NCBI GenBank assembly: GCA_034190875.2
Contig: CM067348.1
Span: 38,290,699-38,354,698 of the forward strand
Source of the DNA: Urechis unicinctus
Taxonomy: Eukaryota > Annelida > Polychaeta > Xenopneusta > Urechidae
DNA length: 64,000 bases
Direction of reading: 5' to 3'
Shown: positions 11,301 through 26,700 of the stretch, one piece after another
Layout of the letters: each line of letters opens with the position of its first letter
Position numbering within the stretch: position 1 is the first letter of the stretch
Notes under the pieces: generated by a model
Told to the model about the DNA's origin: nothing
The model's input: the letters and a program-made list of their open reading frames with translations, nothing else
Database searches by the model: none
Program-made: the position numbers and the translations under genes

Positions 11301-14300
11301 AACTCATGTAATCAGCATCTAACAACACCACAGCCACACTAAAGTGTGATGTTAACATCACTACAGTCACACTAACACTTGATGGTAACCTCACCAGTCA
11401 CGCTAAAACTTGATGGTAACCTCACCAGTCACACTGTAACTTGATGGTAACCTCACCAGTCACGCTAAAACTTGATGGTAACCTCACCAGTCACACTGTA
11501 ACTTGATGGTAACCTCACCAGTCACACTAAAACTTGATGGTAACCTCACCAGTCACGCTAAAACTTGATGGTAACCTCACCAGTCACACTAAAACTTGAT
11601 GGTAACCTCACCAGTCACACTAAAACTTGATGGTTACCTCACCAGTCACACTAAAAACTTGATGGTAACCTCACCAGTCACACTAAAAAACTTGATGTTA
11701 AACCTCACACTAGTTGATGGTTAACACCAGTCACACTAAAACTTGATGGTAACCTCACCAGTCACTGTAACTTGATGGTAACCTCACCAGTCACACTAAA
11801 ACTTGATGGTTACCTCACCAGTCACACTAAAACTTGATGGTAATCTCACCAGTCACACTAAAACTTGAAGTTAACATCACCACAGCCACACTTAAACTTG
11901 ATACATCTAACAACACTACTGCCACACTAAAACTTGATGTTAACAACACTACAGCCACACTAACACTTGATGCATCTAACATCACTACTGCCACACTAAA
12001 ACTTGATGTTAACAACACTACAGCCACACTAACACTTGATGCATCTAACATCACTACTGCCACACTAACACTTGATGCATCTAACATCACTACAGCCACA
12101 CTAACACTTGATGCATCTAACATCACTACTGCCACACTAAAACTTGATGCATCTAACATCACTACAGCCACACTAACACTTGATGCATCGAACATCACTA
12201 CAGCCACATGAAGGTTTGTTAATCCATGTACCAATGGGCACTCGTCAAACTTCTGAAGAACCTAACCGGGTGGTTTGTTTGGTTCTTACGCTCTTTCTAC
12301 AACTCAGTTTATTCTTAGTCTGTTGTATACAGCAGACAAAACATCTTGCCCATAGCTCTCCAAATAATAGCTACACAGTGAAAGGCAGAGGGAGGAATGA
12401 TCGATTGGGGTACATTGAGAGATAGGCAGAGGGAGGAATGATTAATTGGGGTACATTGAGAGATAGGCAGAGGGAGGAATGGTTAATTGGGGTACATTGA
12501 GAGAGGCAGAGGGAGGAATAATTAATTGGGGTACATTGAGAGATAGGCAGAGGGAGGAATGATTAATTAGGGTACATTGAGAGATAGGCAGAGGGAGGAA
12601 TAATTAATTGGGGTACAATAAGAGATAGGCAGAGAGAGGAATGATTAATTGGGATACTTTGAGCAATGCGCAGAGGGAGGAATGATTTATTGGGGTACAT
12701 TGAGAGATAGGCAGAGGGAGGAATGATTAATTAGCAGACATTGTGAAGGTTTACCGGACCCGTCGGACATCCAGTAAACTTTTCTTTGGTCCGATACAAG
12801 ATGTGATTGTTGACCGGTCCTTGGTCCAGTAATAAATTCTTATAATATACATGCAAGTGCCCCTCAAAAATGAAAATAAATCCAAGAATTTGCCGTTTCA
12901 CATCTCTTTCGTCTTTCTCCCAATATTTACAATTTTCCCCGGTTCGTTAGTCATTCGCTAGGCGACGTGACCACGGGTGATTCAGTGGTTGCCGGAAACG
13001 CACGAGTAGATTTCATGCGGATTTATAAAAGTACAGCTAGGCCATATATGTTTGTCAAAACTTTGGTCCAGTAAAAAAAATTGGGTCCATTAAGTTTTTC
13101 AAAAATTTTCTGGACCAAGGTCCGGTAAAGGTTGAAATTGAGAGATGAGCAGAGGGAGGAATGATTTTATTGGGGTACATTGGGAGATAGGCAGAGGGAG
13201 GAATGATCAATTGGGATACTTTGAGAGATGAGCAGAGGGAGGAATGATCATAATTGGGGTACTTTGAGAGATGGGCAGAGGGAGGAATTATAAATTGGGG
13301 TACATTGAGAGATGGGCAGAGGGAGGAATGCTTAATTGGGGTACATTGAAAGATAGACAGAGGGAGAAATGATTAATTGGGGGACTCTGAGAGATAGGCA
13401 GAGGGAGGAATGATTAATTGGGGTACATTGAGAGATGAGCAGAGTGAGGAATGATAAATTGGGGTACATTGAGAGATGAGCAGAGGGAGGAATGATTAAT
13501 TGGGATACTTTGAGAGATGGGCAGAGGGAGAAATTATTAATTGGGGTACATTGAGAGATGGGCAGAGGGAGGAATAATTAATTGGGGTACATCGAAAGAT
13601 AGACAGAGGGAGGAATGATCAATTGGGGTACATTGAGAGATGAGTAGAAAGAGGAATGATTTATTGGGGTACATAGAGAGATAGGCAGAGGGAGGAATGA
13701 TTAATTGGGATACATAGAGAGATAGGCAGAGGGAGGAATGATTTATTGGGACACATTGAGAGATGAGCAGTGGGAGGAATGATTAATTGGGGTACATTGA
13801 GAAATGAGCAGTGGGAGGAATGATTAATTGGGGTACATTGAGAGATAGGCAGAGGAAAGAATGATCAATTGGGATACTTTGAGAGATGAGCAGAGGGAGG
13901 AATGATCAATTGGGGTACATTGAGAGATCGGCAGAGGGAGGAATGATTAATTGGGGTACATTGGGAGATAGGCAGAGGGAGGAATGATCAATTGGGATAC
14001 TTTGAGAGATGGGCAGAGGGAGAAATTATTAATTGGGGTACATTGAGAGATGGGCAGAGGGAGGAATGCTTAATTGGGGTACATTGAAAGATAGATAGAG
14101 GGAGAAATGATTAATTGGGGGACTCTGAGAGATAGGCAGAGGGAGGAATGATTAATTGGGGTACATTGAGAGATAGGCAGAGGGAGGAATGATTTATTGG
14201 GGTACATTGAGAGATGAGCAGTGGGAGGAATGACCAATTGGGGTACATTGAGAGATAAGCAGAGGAAGGAATGATTAATTGAGGTACATTGAGAGATGAG

Positions 14301-16560
14301 CAGAGTGAGGAATGATAAATTGGGGTACATTGAGAGATGAGCAGAGGGAGGAATGATTAATTGGGATACATTGAGAGATAGGCAGAGGGAGAAATTATTA
14401 ATTGGGGTACATTGAGAGATGGGCAGAGGGAGGAATGATTAATTGGGGTACATTGAGAGATAGGCAGAGGGAAGAATGATTAATTGGGGTACATTGAGAG
14501 ATGAGTAGAAAGAGGAATGATTTATTGGGGTACATTGAGAGATAGGCAGAGGGAGGAATGATTAATTGGGGTACATTGAGAGATAGGCAGAGGGAGGAAT
14601 GATTAATTGGGGTACATTGAGAGATGAGCAGTGGGAGGAATGATTAATTGGGGTACATTGAGAAATGAGCAGTGGGAGGAATGATTAATTGGGGTACATT
14701 GAGAGATAGGCAGAGGGAAGAATGATTAATTGGGGTACATTGAGAGATGAGTAGAAAGAGGAATGATTTATTGGGGTACATAGAGAGATAGGCAGAGGGA
14801 GGAATGATTAATTGGGGTACATTGAGAGATAGGCAGAGGGAGGAATGATTTATTGGGGTACATTGAGAGATGAGCAGTGGGAGGAATGATTAATTGGGGT
14901 ACATTGAGAAATGAGCAGTGGGAGGAATGATTAATTGGGGTACATTGAGAGATAGGCAGAGGAAAGAATGATTAATTGGGGTACTTTAAGAGATAGGCAG
15001 AGGGAGGAATGATTAATTGAGATACTTTGAGAGATGAGTAGAGGGAGGAATGATTAATTGGGATACATTGAGAGATAGGCAGATGGAGGAATGATTAACC
15101 CCATTGAGAGATTGGCAGAGGGCGGAATGATTAATTGGGGTACATTGAGAGATGGGCAGAGGGAGTAATTGACGTTGAGAGATGTGTTTTTTATGTTGTC
15201 TGAATGCATAAGTCTACTAATGGTTTTCTTAAAGATACAGACAACTGTCAGTAGCCACAGATGGTCACTGTACCTTGGTCAATTGTGCCAGTCTTTGGAT
15301 CTGGCTTCTTGCCTTTCTTCTTAGGAACTTTCTGGAAGGGAGCTAATTCAACAAGAGATGTGTATTCTTGACCTACATACACAAACAGGCCTGTTATATA
15401 CAAGTACTTGGTGTTTATGAATTTAAGAGAGTAAACAGATGGATAAATGAATGATCAAATATTTAACAGATACTGAGATAGTTACCTTGCCCATCCACAA
15501 ATATGTAGCCATCAAACTTCTCTTGAAATATGATTATATCTTCAACATTTATAAAGTTAATGTATGCTCTCGAGAAGGCATTCTCTCCCAAACTGCAACA
15601 TACAAACACCAAGTCTCACTGATAACTGACGAAATACTGATTCACTCAGTTGTATTCTGAGACAACCAGCGACATGTTATCAAAGGTTGAAATTGCTTGC
15701 AAGTCATTATCCGACAAATCTCTTGGTTTCAGAGCAAGCAGCTTATTCAAATGATTATCACTAATTATATAGCTTTGCATTCATTAACCAGTAAAAAAGA
15801 CTAGCCCAACATTGTGAATATATTGTGATAACCACAACAGCAACTGACATTCTTTTGTCCGTCCCTAAAACAATGAACCAACCAGAAAGACTCACCTGGC
15901 GGCACCTCTGACAAAATGCAGGTAATCGTGTTCAGGGACAGGGGAGATTTGCTCCAGGAAAGTGTCTTTGTCAAGACTTGGTGGTAATCTTCTGATAATA
16001 ATCTGAAATATGTAATCCAGTATATATCGTGCCAGAAAAGGCTAGCTGCAGGATTCACTCAATACAGCAGCTGATCTGGCTATAACAGTATGTGGTTATT
16101 CTTTGGTTCAGGTTTGCATATGCTACCTGAGAGCTTCAGTTCCACCAGGTTGTTCATTTATTTAAAATCTAGAGTTTGGGATCAAATTATACGTTTCAGC
16201 CAATAGTTAGTATAAATGATGTGCTCAGGTTGTAGGTGATGTACATCAACAAGTTGTTTTATAGTTTCAATGTTGATATTGATTATTCAACACCTTTCCC
16301 ACTGATGTCCGTCTGTCCATTCAGAAAGTTTTGTGCCGCACATTTAATCAAAGTGGCAACCCGAAATTGAACATGGACCCCTCATATGTCAAAGAGTTGA
16401 GTTGAGCAATCTTTGACTAATATTAAATATACATTGATTGAGCGATAATAGACTATATTATCATAATCTAACTCGCCTTTTTAGGAGGTGCGTCAGTCCT
16501 TTTGTTTTTAATTGTTTTATCCGAGCTCTTTTTTTCAGTGTCGGTTTTATCCTGTGTCAT
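8384..16560 (-). CDS. UPF3: Regulator of nonsense transcripts 3 (UPF3), complete
   Basis: NMD adaptor linking UPF2 to the exon junction complex. Exons on the minus strand: 16560-16477, 16002-15896, 15592-15486, 15372-15274, 11318-11208, 11096-11014, 10258-10079, 9937-9750, 9572-9524, 9291-8818 and 8500-8384 (stop TGA 8386-8384). They total 532 codons plus stop, with all phases closing; human UPF3B is about 480 aa. The start ATG 16560-16558 has an in-frame TAA upstream. The N-terminal UPF3/RNP-like domain (residues about 29-160) reads IIIRRLPPSLDKD, SRAYINFINVEDI and DGQGQEYTSLVELAPFQK. Next come FLEEIEAKEREL, a long basic/acidic coiled stretch, and a C-terminal exon-junction-binding motif split by the last intron (RIRYK / DRPERAIYNPAKR). 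The first intron is GC-AG. Intron 4 (11319-15273) is mostly minisatellite. Confidence 0.93.
10436..10975. repeat. 43-bp minisatellite, about 12 copies (UPF3 intron 6)
   Basis: The unit contains cctacccgcacccacagggg then actcaactgatgagaaaccc; copies are nearly identical. It lies between UPF3 exons 11014-11096 and 10079-10258. Confidence 0.93.
11330..11880. repeat. 31-bp minisatellite (UPF3 intron 4)
   Basis: About 17 copies of a unit containing cacactaaaacttgatggta followed by acctcaccagt. It starts just upstream (minus-strand sense) of the exon 11318-11208 acceptor. Confidence 0.92.
11870..12210. repeat. 36-bp minisatellite that copies the exon 5 splice-acceptor region (UPF3 intron 4)
   Basis: The unit contains gatgcatctaacatcactac then agccacactaacactt. 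On the minus strand it reads GTGTGGCTGTAGTGATGTTAG/ATGC in two adjoining parts, close to the real acceptor GTGGTGTTGTTAG/ATGC at 11319. Confidence 0.85.
12382..15182. repeat. 2.8-kb minisatellite with 41-bp unit (UPF3 intron 4)
   Basis: About 58 copies of a 41-bp unit (parts gattaattggggtacattga and gagataggcagagggaggaa). The array is interrupted at about 12741-13138 by a MITE-like insertion. A block starting near 13321 recurs near 14058, about 738 bp later (18 units), showing a higher-order duplication. In the transcribed sense of UPF3 each unit carries a roughly 20-nt pyrimidine-rich tract. Confidence 0.93.
12743..13136. mobile_element. MITE-like insertion with terminal inverted repeats inside the minisatellite
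   Basis: About 390 bp of unique sequence interrupts the 41-bp array. The left end carries TTTACCGGACC (12750-12760) and the right end its reverse complement GGTCCGGTAAA (13119-13129). Sub-terminal tttggtccagtaa motifs occur near both ends. Flanks rejoin the array around attg, a possible short target duplication. It has no coding capacity, so it is a non-autonomous DNA-transposon candidate of unknown family. Confidence 0.65.
16471..16477 (-). promoter_or_regulatory. GC-type 5' splice site of UPF3 intron 1
   Basis: The minus strand reads AAAAAG/GCGAGT. Only a cut before GC keeps frame into the next exon (PPKK / IIIRRLPPSL); the nearby GTTAGA site would shift frame. Confidence 0.8.
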
Positions 16561-17281
16561 TTCGAAATTAAATTATTTTGACTTTCAACATGTCAGTGAA
16601 TTAAAACTATAGATGCCTGACAGATCAACTCTCATCCTGACGTAGCAAACGTTATGACAAGAGGTACGCATCATAAGGTTGGCAAATAGAAGCTGTGATT
16701 GGACACAGAAACCCCTTGTCTTAGAAACCCATCCAGGGAGTCAAGGATTCTCAGCTGCTTGTTTATGTTATGATCACCATAGCCTAAGGAACAAGTTATG
16801 CTGACAATAATTGTAATGAATTTGTACCTCACAGTATAAGGTTTACGTTCCGCAGAAAACATGACAGCTACAAACTGTCACAAACTCAGCACAGATACTC
16901 AAGAAATCTAACTTGAGTATCAATTTGTTATGACATGTCATGTAATCTTTTGAATGTATTCCATTAACTCCATCCCCCTCCCAGCCCCACTATTTGACCC
17001 TCCAATGGGCCATAGAGGCAACCAATTGTAGTTGGATAGATGAATACGTTTTTTCATCCATCTAATTTTTAAAGGAAGCAGAGACAAGCTACATGCCATG
17101 TCCTTTGAGGTCCCATTTGGTTGCCTGGAAACGATGCCGGGAAAAATACACAATAAAATCATTCACAGAAAGGGGTGGCTGAAGACATGCCACCAGATGA
17201 TTGCTATTCTTACACAGATCTTGTAAATGGTTATAATTTAAACGTAATTGACATTCTTTGTCCGTCCCTTAAATTATATAT

Positions 17282-18076
17282 CTACCTGGCGGCATAACTG
17301 ACAATATATTATGCAGGTAATTGTATTCAGGGACATATTTTGCTCCAGGAAAGTGTCTTTGTCAAGACTTGGTGGTATAATATAATAATATATATATGTA
17401 ATCCAGTATATATCGTGCCAGAAAAGGCTAGCTGCAGGATTCACTCAATAGCTGATCTGGCTAGTATATTATTCTTTGGTTATACTGCATATGCTACCTG
17501 AGAGCTTCAGTTCCACCAGGTTGTTCATTATTTAAAATCTAGAGTTTGGGATCAAATTGGCTACGTTTCAGCCAATAGTTAGTATAAACAGATAAATGAT
17601 GTGTTCATATTGTAGGTGATGTACATCAACAAGTTGTTTTATAGTTTCAATGTTGATATTGATTATTCAACACCTCTCCACTGATTCCGTCCTGTCCATA
17701 TCCAAATCAAAGTGACAACCCGATTCCGCAATAGAGTACAACAAGGTAGGTGATGATACATCAACAAGTTGTTTTATAGTGGTTTGATATTGATTATTCA
17801 GTTCACCTTTCACTGATTTAAATCTGTCCATTCAGAAAGATTTTGTGCCGCACATTTAATCAAAGTGACAACCCGAAATTGAACATGGACCCCTCATGAT
17901 GTCAAAGAGTTTGAGTTGAGCAATCTTTTTTACTAATATTAAATCTACATTGATGTGGGCGATAATAGACTACATTTCGAAATCTAACTCGCCTTTTAGA
18001 AGGTGCGTCAGTCCTTTTGAGTTTAATTGTTTTATCCGAGCTCTTTTTTCATCCTCGGTTTTATAGCCTGTGTCAT
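17282..18076 (-). pseudogene. Broken second copies of UPF3 exons 2 and 1
   Basis: Copy B of the tandem duplication. An exon 2-like stretch at about 17282-17385 still shows the ctggaggtaattgt/ggtggt landmarks of that exon but has indels and a lost acceptor region. An exon 1-like stretch at about 17989-18076 starts at an ATG (18076-18074), then carries indels that break the frame. It is not expected to make protein; it could also be an uncollapsed or noisy assembly copy. Confidence 0.75.
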
Positions 18077-18799
18077 TTCGAAATTAAATTATTTTGACTT
18101 TCAACAGGTCAGTGAATTAAAAACTATAGATGCCTGACAGATCAACTCTCATCCTTACGTAGCAAACGTTATGACAAGAGGTACGCATCATTCAGGTTTG
18201 GCAAATAGAAGCTGTGATTGGACACCAGAAACCCTAATGTCCTAGAAACCCATCCAGGGAGTCAAGGATTGTCAGCCTGAATTTGTTATGATCACCATAT
18301 AAACTAAGGAAAGCTTGAGGAGACTAGATTATGCCTGACAGTAATGGAAATGAATTGTACCTCACAGTATAAAGTAGTTAACGCAGAATTGTAATGAATT
18401 TGTACCTGACAGCTACAAACTGTCACAAACTCAGCACAGATACTCAAGAGAATCTAAACTTGAGTATCAATTTGTTATGACATGTCATGTAATCTTTTGA
18501 ATGTATTCCATTAACTCCATCCCCCTCCCAGCCCCACTATTTGACCCTCCAATGGGTCATAGAGGCAACCAATTGTAGTTGGATAGATGAATACGTTTTT
18601 TTCATCCATCTAATTTTTAAAGAAGAGAAGAGACAAGCTACATGCCATGTCCTTTGAGGTCCCATTTGGTTGCCTGGAACGACGATGCCGGGAAAAAATA
18701 CACAATAAAATCATTCACAGAAAGGGGTGGCTGAAGACATGCCACCAGATGATTGCTATTCTTACACAGATCTTGTAAATGGTTATAATTTAAACGTAT

Positions 18800-18851
18800 A
18801 TTTATATACAAAGATATATTATTTATATGTATATATATATATTATATATAT

Positions 18852-18915
<64 letters not shown>

Positions 18916-18928
18916 TGTATATATATAT
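18800..18928. repeat. (TA)n tract
   Basis: About 130 bp of nearly pure TA dinucleotides, directly after copy B of the tandem duplication. Confidence 0.95.
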
Positions 18929-19334
18929 AGCCCCATAACGTTATAATTGCAATGTAAAACATTACAATCATATTGTGCATGCTCCAAACTGTAATGTGTC
19001 ACTGTTAATCACTTCCATTGTAATGCATGTCAGTTGCTATGGACATGCCCTTAAATGTGCATTGCTATGCTTGACATCATATTATCCTCCTGCAATCTAA
19101 GATGATCAAATCCAGGGTGGCCATGACATCCAGCATGAATAATTACAGACATTGACAAAAATATATTAACTCCATAGTGTATATTTAAAAGGTATAAATG
19201 CAGAAAGGTGGCAGTATTTGTTTATTTCCTTGCTGATATTCATAATGTAAATAGCACATACTAATGATATGCACCTTAAGGCAATACATATTAGCATAGT
19301 GAAAAAGTGGATGACTACTTTTTCAAAGAATCAT
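18929..19334. other. Short intergenic/3' UTR stretch of RMDN1
   Basis: Unique AT-rich sequence. TTTATT at 19221-19226 is AATAAA on the minus strand, about 110 bp past the RMDN1 stop, so it is a plausible poly(A) signal. Confidence 0.5.
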
Positions 19335-22383
<3,049 letters not shown>

Positions 22384-23718
22384 GTTCACAAGATTTTTGG
22401 TATCTCCAAAATACTCGATAACACACTAGTAGTATGTCTGTTTATTGTATGCAATTAACGGCCTAAATTCGTCGACAACGATTGTGGGTATCCCCAGTAG
22501 GGATTCCCTGGGCTAAAAATAGAATGCGCCTTGCAACACAAGTGTTTGCTCCTTAAAACAATACGGCGGTTTCAATGTTGTCGGTGGTGCTCTCTGTGTC
22601 TTGCCTGCCTATGTCTTGCTGGGGTTGGCATGTCTCTCCTAAATTTGTTGAAGTAGCTCCTACTGAATAATGATGAAAATAGCGCCACGCGGACGGGCCA
22701 TTAATGCCAAGGTCCTGCTGAGTCAGAGGAAATGTCACATTACCTTATACCAACTTGTGGCATGGACTAGTAGTACTACTAGTAGTAGTAGTAGGCAGTG
22801 TTCAGGTGTTGTTTTGCACAAGAATCGAATGACAACAGTCAACAAACAAGATTCACACCATCAAACCCGTACTTGAAATGACCATTTAACCAAATCAATA
22901 TTCACATTGAAAATCAGAGACGATTCCAACTCGACAAAAATACAGCGGAAAGAAAAACTATAATTAGCCAATAGGCGAGACAAATCAACATGTCATATTA
23001 TTTTTAATGGCAATATTAAACACTCAGTAACAACATATATTCAAATTCATATTGATTATTATATGTCAATACATTCACAGTGCCATAAATATATGGTGCA
23101 TCTTAATTTATGTATTCCACCTTATTCAAAAATTGTATCATGTATAAATGTACACCAAACAAAAATTATTTGCTTTAAATGGTTTACTGGATATTGTCAG
23201 CCTCTAATTATTTGCTCAACACTGGCATAAAGCAGTGATGCTCACTGTATGGACGCTGAGGTACAAAGAGACACAGTGCAATTGAAGACCTGATGACTGA
23301 CAGCTTTAATGAATGACACATACGCACATTCTACACCTCAATAAAGTCACATGTAAATTTGTGACACACAATCAAAATTGACTTTATCATTCACCAACTT
23401 AATAACAATATAATAAATAACAGATATTTGAACTTTAACAATACTCAAATGCAATTTCAACATTAAAAAATGTAAATCATATAAAAAGATAAAAGGGCAA
23501 AAATATATTTTTAAAAATAATACTAGAGACTGAGAAACAAAAAAAACAAGTTAAAAAAAACCTGCAACATACCATGTATCATATCCAATGGAAATTATTG
23601 ACCAGAAGTAAAAAACAATAACAGTAGACAAGGAACCTCGCAATTCAATGGTTTCTTAAATATCTCGTGTGGATATGAATAACATAATGTTTTCCATATA
23701 ATAAGCTAAATGAGTAGG
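22384..23718. other. Intergenic/3' UTR region between RMDN1 start and TRAPPC14 stop
   Basis: It holds the RMDN1 5' flank (22384 to about 22800, with a short (CTA/GTA)n at 22766-22793) and a very AT-rich stretch (22900-23700) that probably includes the TRAPPC14 3' UTR. No further coding signal was found. Confidence 0.5.
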
Positions 23719-26700
23719 TCATGGCGTGCTCGCGTCCACTAACACCTGACAGTTGCGTTTGAGGATGTGGAGGGCAGAAAGTGTGGTGGGTGTCGTCCTA
23801 CTGAGACTAGCGATGGAAGAGTTGCTGGGGGTCCTGGAACGGCAGCAAATACAGCTATCATTATCATCAATGCATCATACATACTACACGAGCAGAACAA
23901 TGACCCTCTTCTTAATATTGTGCAAAGAGGGGACCAAAGAAATTAATAGTTTATATATTGGATAGTTGACATACAAATGCGATATTTGTAGGACAACAAA
24001 GCCCTGACCTTGAAATGGCTGCCGTGAATGTGCCAGGAAGAACTGACCGGGACTTTAAAAAGGTAGGACTTGTAGACACAGCTGACATTCCGTAACCTTT
24101 GTGAGGACTACCAGGTGTGGGAACTGAAGACAAACTCTGAACGGATGCCTCAATGCCTTTCTTACGATCGCCATCCACCAGCAACTGTGATGGCACTCCG
24201 GGATGGAGCCCACAAACAGGACTGATACCAGCACTTCGACTGACTTGGACACGATGGCCTTTTTGTGGAGTGTTATCAGAATAAGTGAGAGTGTCTGTGG
24301 GCATACTGTGTGTTGAGGACGAGCTGCCCCTTCTGTGGTGAGTGAAGCTCAATTTAGACGGTAGCATAGGCGGTTCTGTGTGCGTTGCCATAGCGTACTG
24401 CATGTTGAGCTTCATGTGTTCACCAAGCTGGCAACACCATACAGATTATATGTCATAGAGAAGAAAAAAACAAGAGACAGACGAGAGGAGAGACGGGGAA
24501 AATGTGATGACAAGAGGTGAGGGAGGGAGGGAGGGAGGGAGGTGAAGTTGGTGAAGTAGGTGAAGTGTGGGGAGAGAAGTGTGGGGAGAGAAGTGTGGGG
24601 AGGATAGGTGATTGAAGGGAGACGGTATGACATTCTGTCCAAAGATGCATCATTTCATGGACATCATGATCATATAGAAAAAGGATGTAACTTACCTCAT
24701 AAATGCCGTGGTCTTGAATGGTGAAGTGAATGAGAACGGAAACAGTGGAGCCTAGCTTCATGGCCCTGCATTGTTACATAATTAAGTTAATCAGAACACT
24801 TAGAAATGGTGCAACAGAGTATGCCTGAGAGATTCAAATAAATTACTGAATGATGGAAGCCACTTGGTGTGCAGAATGTTCCAACACACTTAACAAACAC
24901 AGGGATTCTCATCAACATGTCTGTAAGTTTAGCCCTTCAATTGTGTTCTGATGCCGCCACTAGATTATCCATCTCACAGTTTAAAGATAGTGTTCGAAAT
25001 TGCCTATTGTCTACCTACTTAAATATCGTACAGTGCAACAATACGTGTGCAGATTGTAGTCAGTGTCTGTATGATTTGGGTTGTATATAGAAGTTTGGCA
25101 TACATGCATGGGACCGCATACCATTATATATATATATTCATAAATATACCCACATACTTGAAGTGCATGTAAATTGTTTACTTCCATATGCTACAATATG
25201 TATATATGCCTGTGTTAACATAGCTCATGCATGTGCTTATGTGTGCTTATCATGTATGTATTTTCTCTCAATTTATATCAAGGAATTGTTGTAGTTGTAA
25301 GTAAATAAAATCTACTCTACTCAGTAGAATCAGAGTTTCTCACCCAAGATTGGTTTCTGGCTGGGAGCATAGGACAGAGTTGATGACTCTACTTACAGCA
25401 GATTTCTTGTTGGGAGCTTCAGATACTGAGTGCAGAACAATGTTGAGACATGGTATTAGTTAGATATACAAGAAAGGTGTCCTTACTGATTGCCTCAAGC
25501 TCACTGAGACGGCATGCACAGACTCTCAGGAATTTAAGTTTCACATTTGGTGGATAGTGATAATGATAGATACAGAGCCACAAGCACAGGTGATCTCTGT
25601 GGGACAGAGCCACAAGCACAGGTGATCTCTGTGGGACAGAGCCACAAGCACAGGTGATCTCTGTGGAACAGAGCCACAAGCACAGGTGATCTCTGTGGGA
25701 CAGAGCCACAAGCACAGGTGATCTCTGTGGGACAGATCCACAAGTACAGGTGATCTCTGTTGGAGTAACACAGGTGATCTCTGTGAGAGTAACACAGGTG
25801 ATCTCTGTGGGAATAACACAGGTGATCTCTATGGGAGTAACACAGGTGATCTCTGTGGGAGTAACACAGGTGATCTCTGTGGGAGTTACACAGGTGATCT
25901 CTGTGGGAGTAACACAGGTGATCTCTGTGGGAGTAACACAGGTGATCTCTGTGGGAGTAACACAGGTGATCTCTGTGGGAGTAATACAGGTGATCTCTGT
26001 GGGAGTAACACAGGTGATCTCTGTGGGAGTAACACAGGTGATCTCTTGGGAGTAACTCAAAGCGACTCAACAGCTGCTACCATCCACAGAAAATATCATA
26101 ACAGATGTGATGGTGTCTTTCACTTACATTTGGGATCTTTGAGGGCTTTCTTCGGCAGCCAAAGAAGTTTCACAGATAAAAAATCCTGTAGATAATTGAT
26201 GATGGTATATTTCACCTGAAAACTATGCATCACATGAAACATTTATTAACTTTTGTATCACATTATCCTATATCTATAAATAAAAGAACATCCTTCACTC
26301 TTCTTCATCTGATCGAGTTGAAGATTCATAGCTCTGTTATAACACGAGGGGTATATAAAACTAAACCATGCCCTGGTTACCTGTTCTTACTTTTAGGTCG
26401 TGTCTGGGGCGCAGCATGAATGATCATGCCTGGTTTCCGTATACGTAAACTTGGCAGTCTGTGAGAAAAATATATAAAAAAGGGTGAAGTACACTAATTT
26501 CCAGTACATAATATATCCATCTGATGACATTAGGATCAGTCGAGTATAGTTTGAATGATATTGACAGTATGCATTACAACCTCACTTGTATAAGGAGATC
26601 TCTGTGTGCTTGTCGCCATGGAGACTCCACATGAGTGAGGCCTGCAGATCCAGCTCCTATAGCATCACACAAATTAGTATAAAGCTAGTATATAACTGAA

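Larger units (their letters stand above)
15841..18798. repeat. Tandem duplication of the UPF3 5' region (copy A 15841-17246, copy B 17245-18798)
   Basis: The order of sequence blocks in 15841-17246 repeats in 17245-18798, from ctgacattctttgtccgtccc to ggttataatttaaacgta. Copy B has scattered insertions (often TA), deletions and a partial internal re-duplication (about 17610-17700 versus 17750-17860). Copy B ends directly at a long (TA)n run. Copy A carries the intact UPF3 exons 1 and 2. Confidence 0.88.

Noticed and set aside
11827-12234. 125-135 codon open frames on both strands
   Set aside because: Produced by the 36-bp minisatellite (multiple of three) within UPF3 intron 4.
12382-15182. 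CRISPR-like regular array
   Set aside because: Units are contiguous and similar along their whole length, with no alternating unique spacers, and the genome is eukaryotic.
25361-25396. 36-nt intron in TRAPPC14 with GTAAGT and CAG borders
   Set aside because: It is too short for an intron, the 36 nt are open in frame, and the reading RVINSVLCSQPETNLG matches the family, so it is kept as exon.
25419-26070. Long open frames of about 180-210 codons across the repeat
   Set aside because: They arise from a minisatellite whose 24-bp unit is a multiple of three; the region lies in a TRAPPC14 intron.
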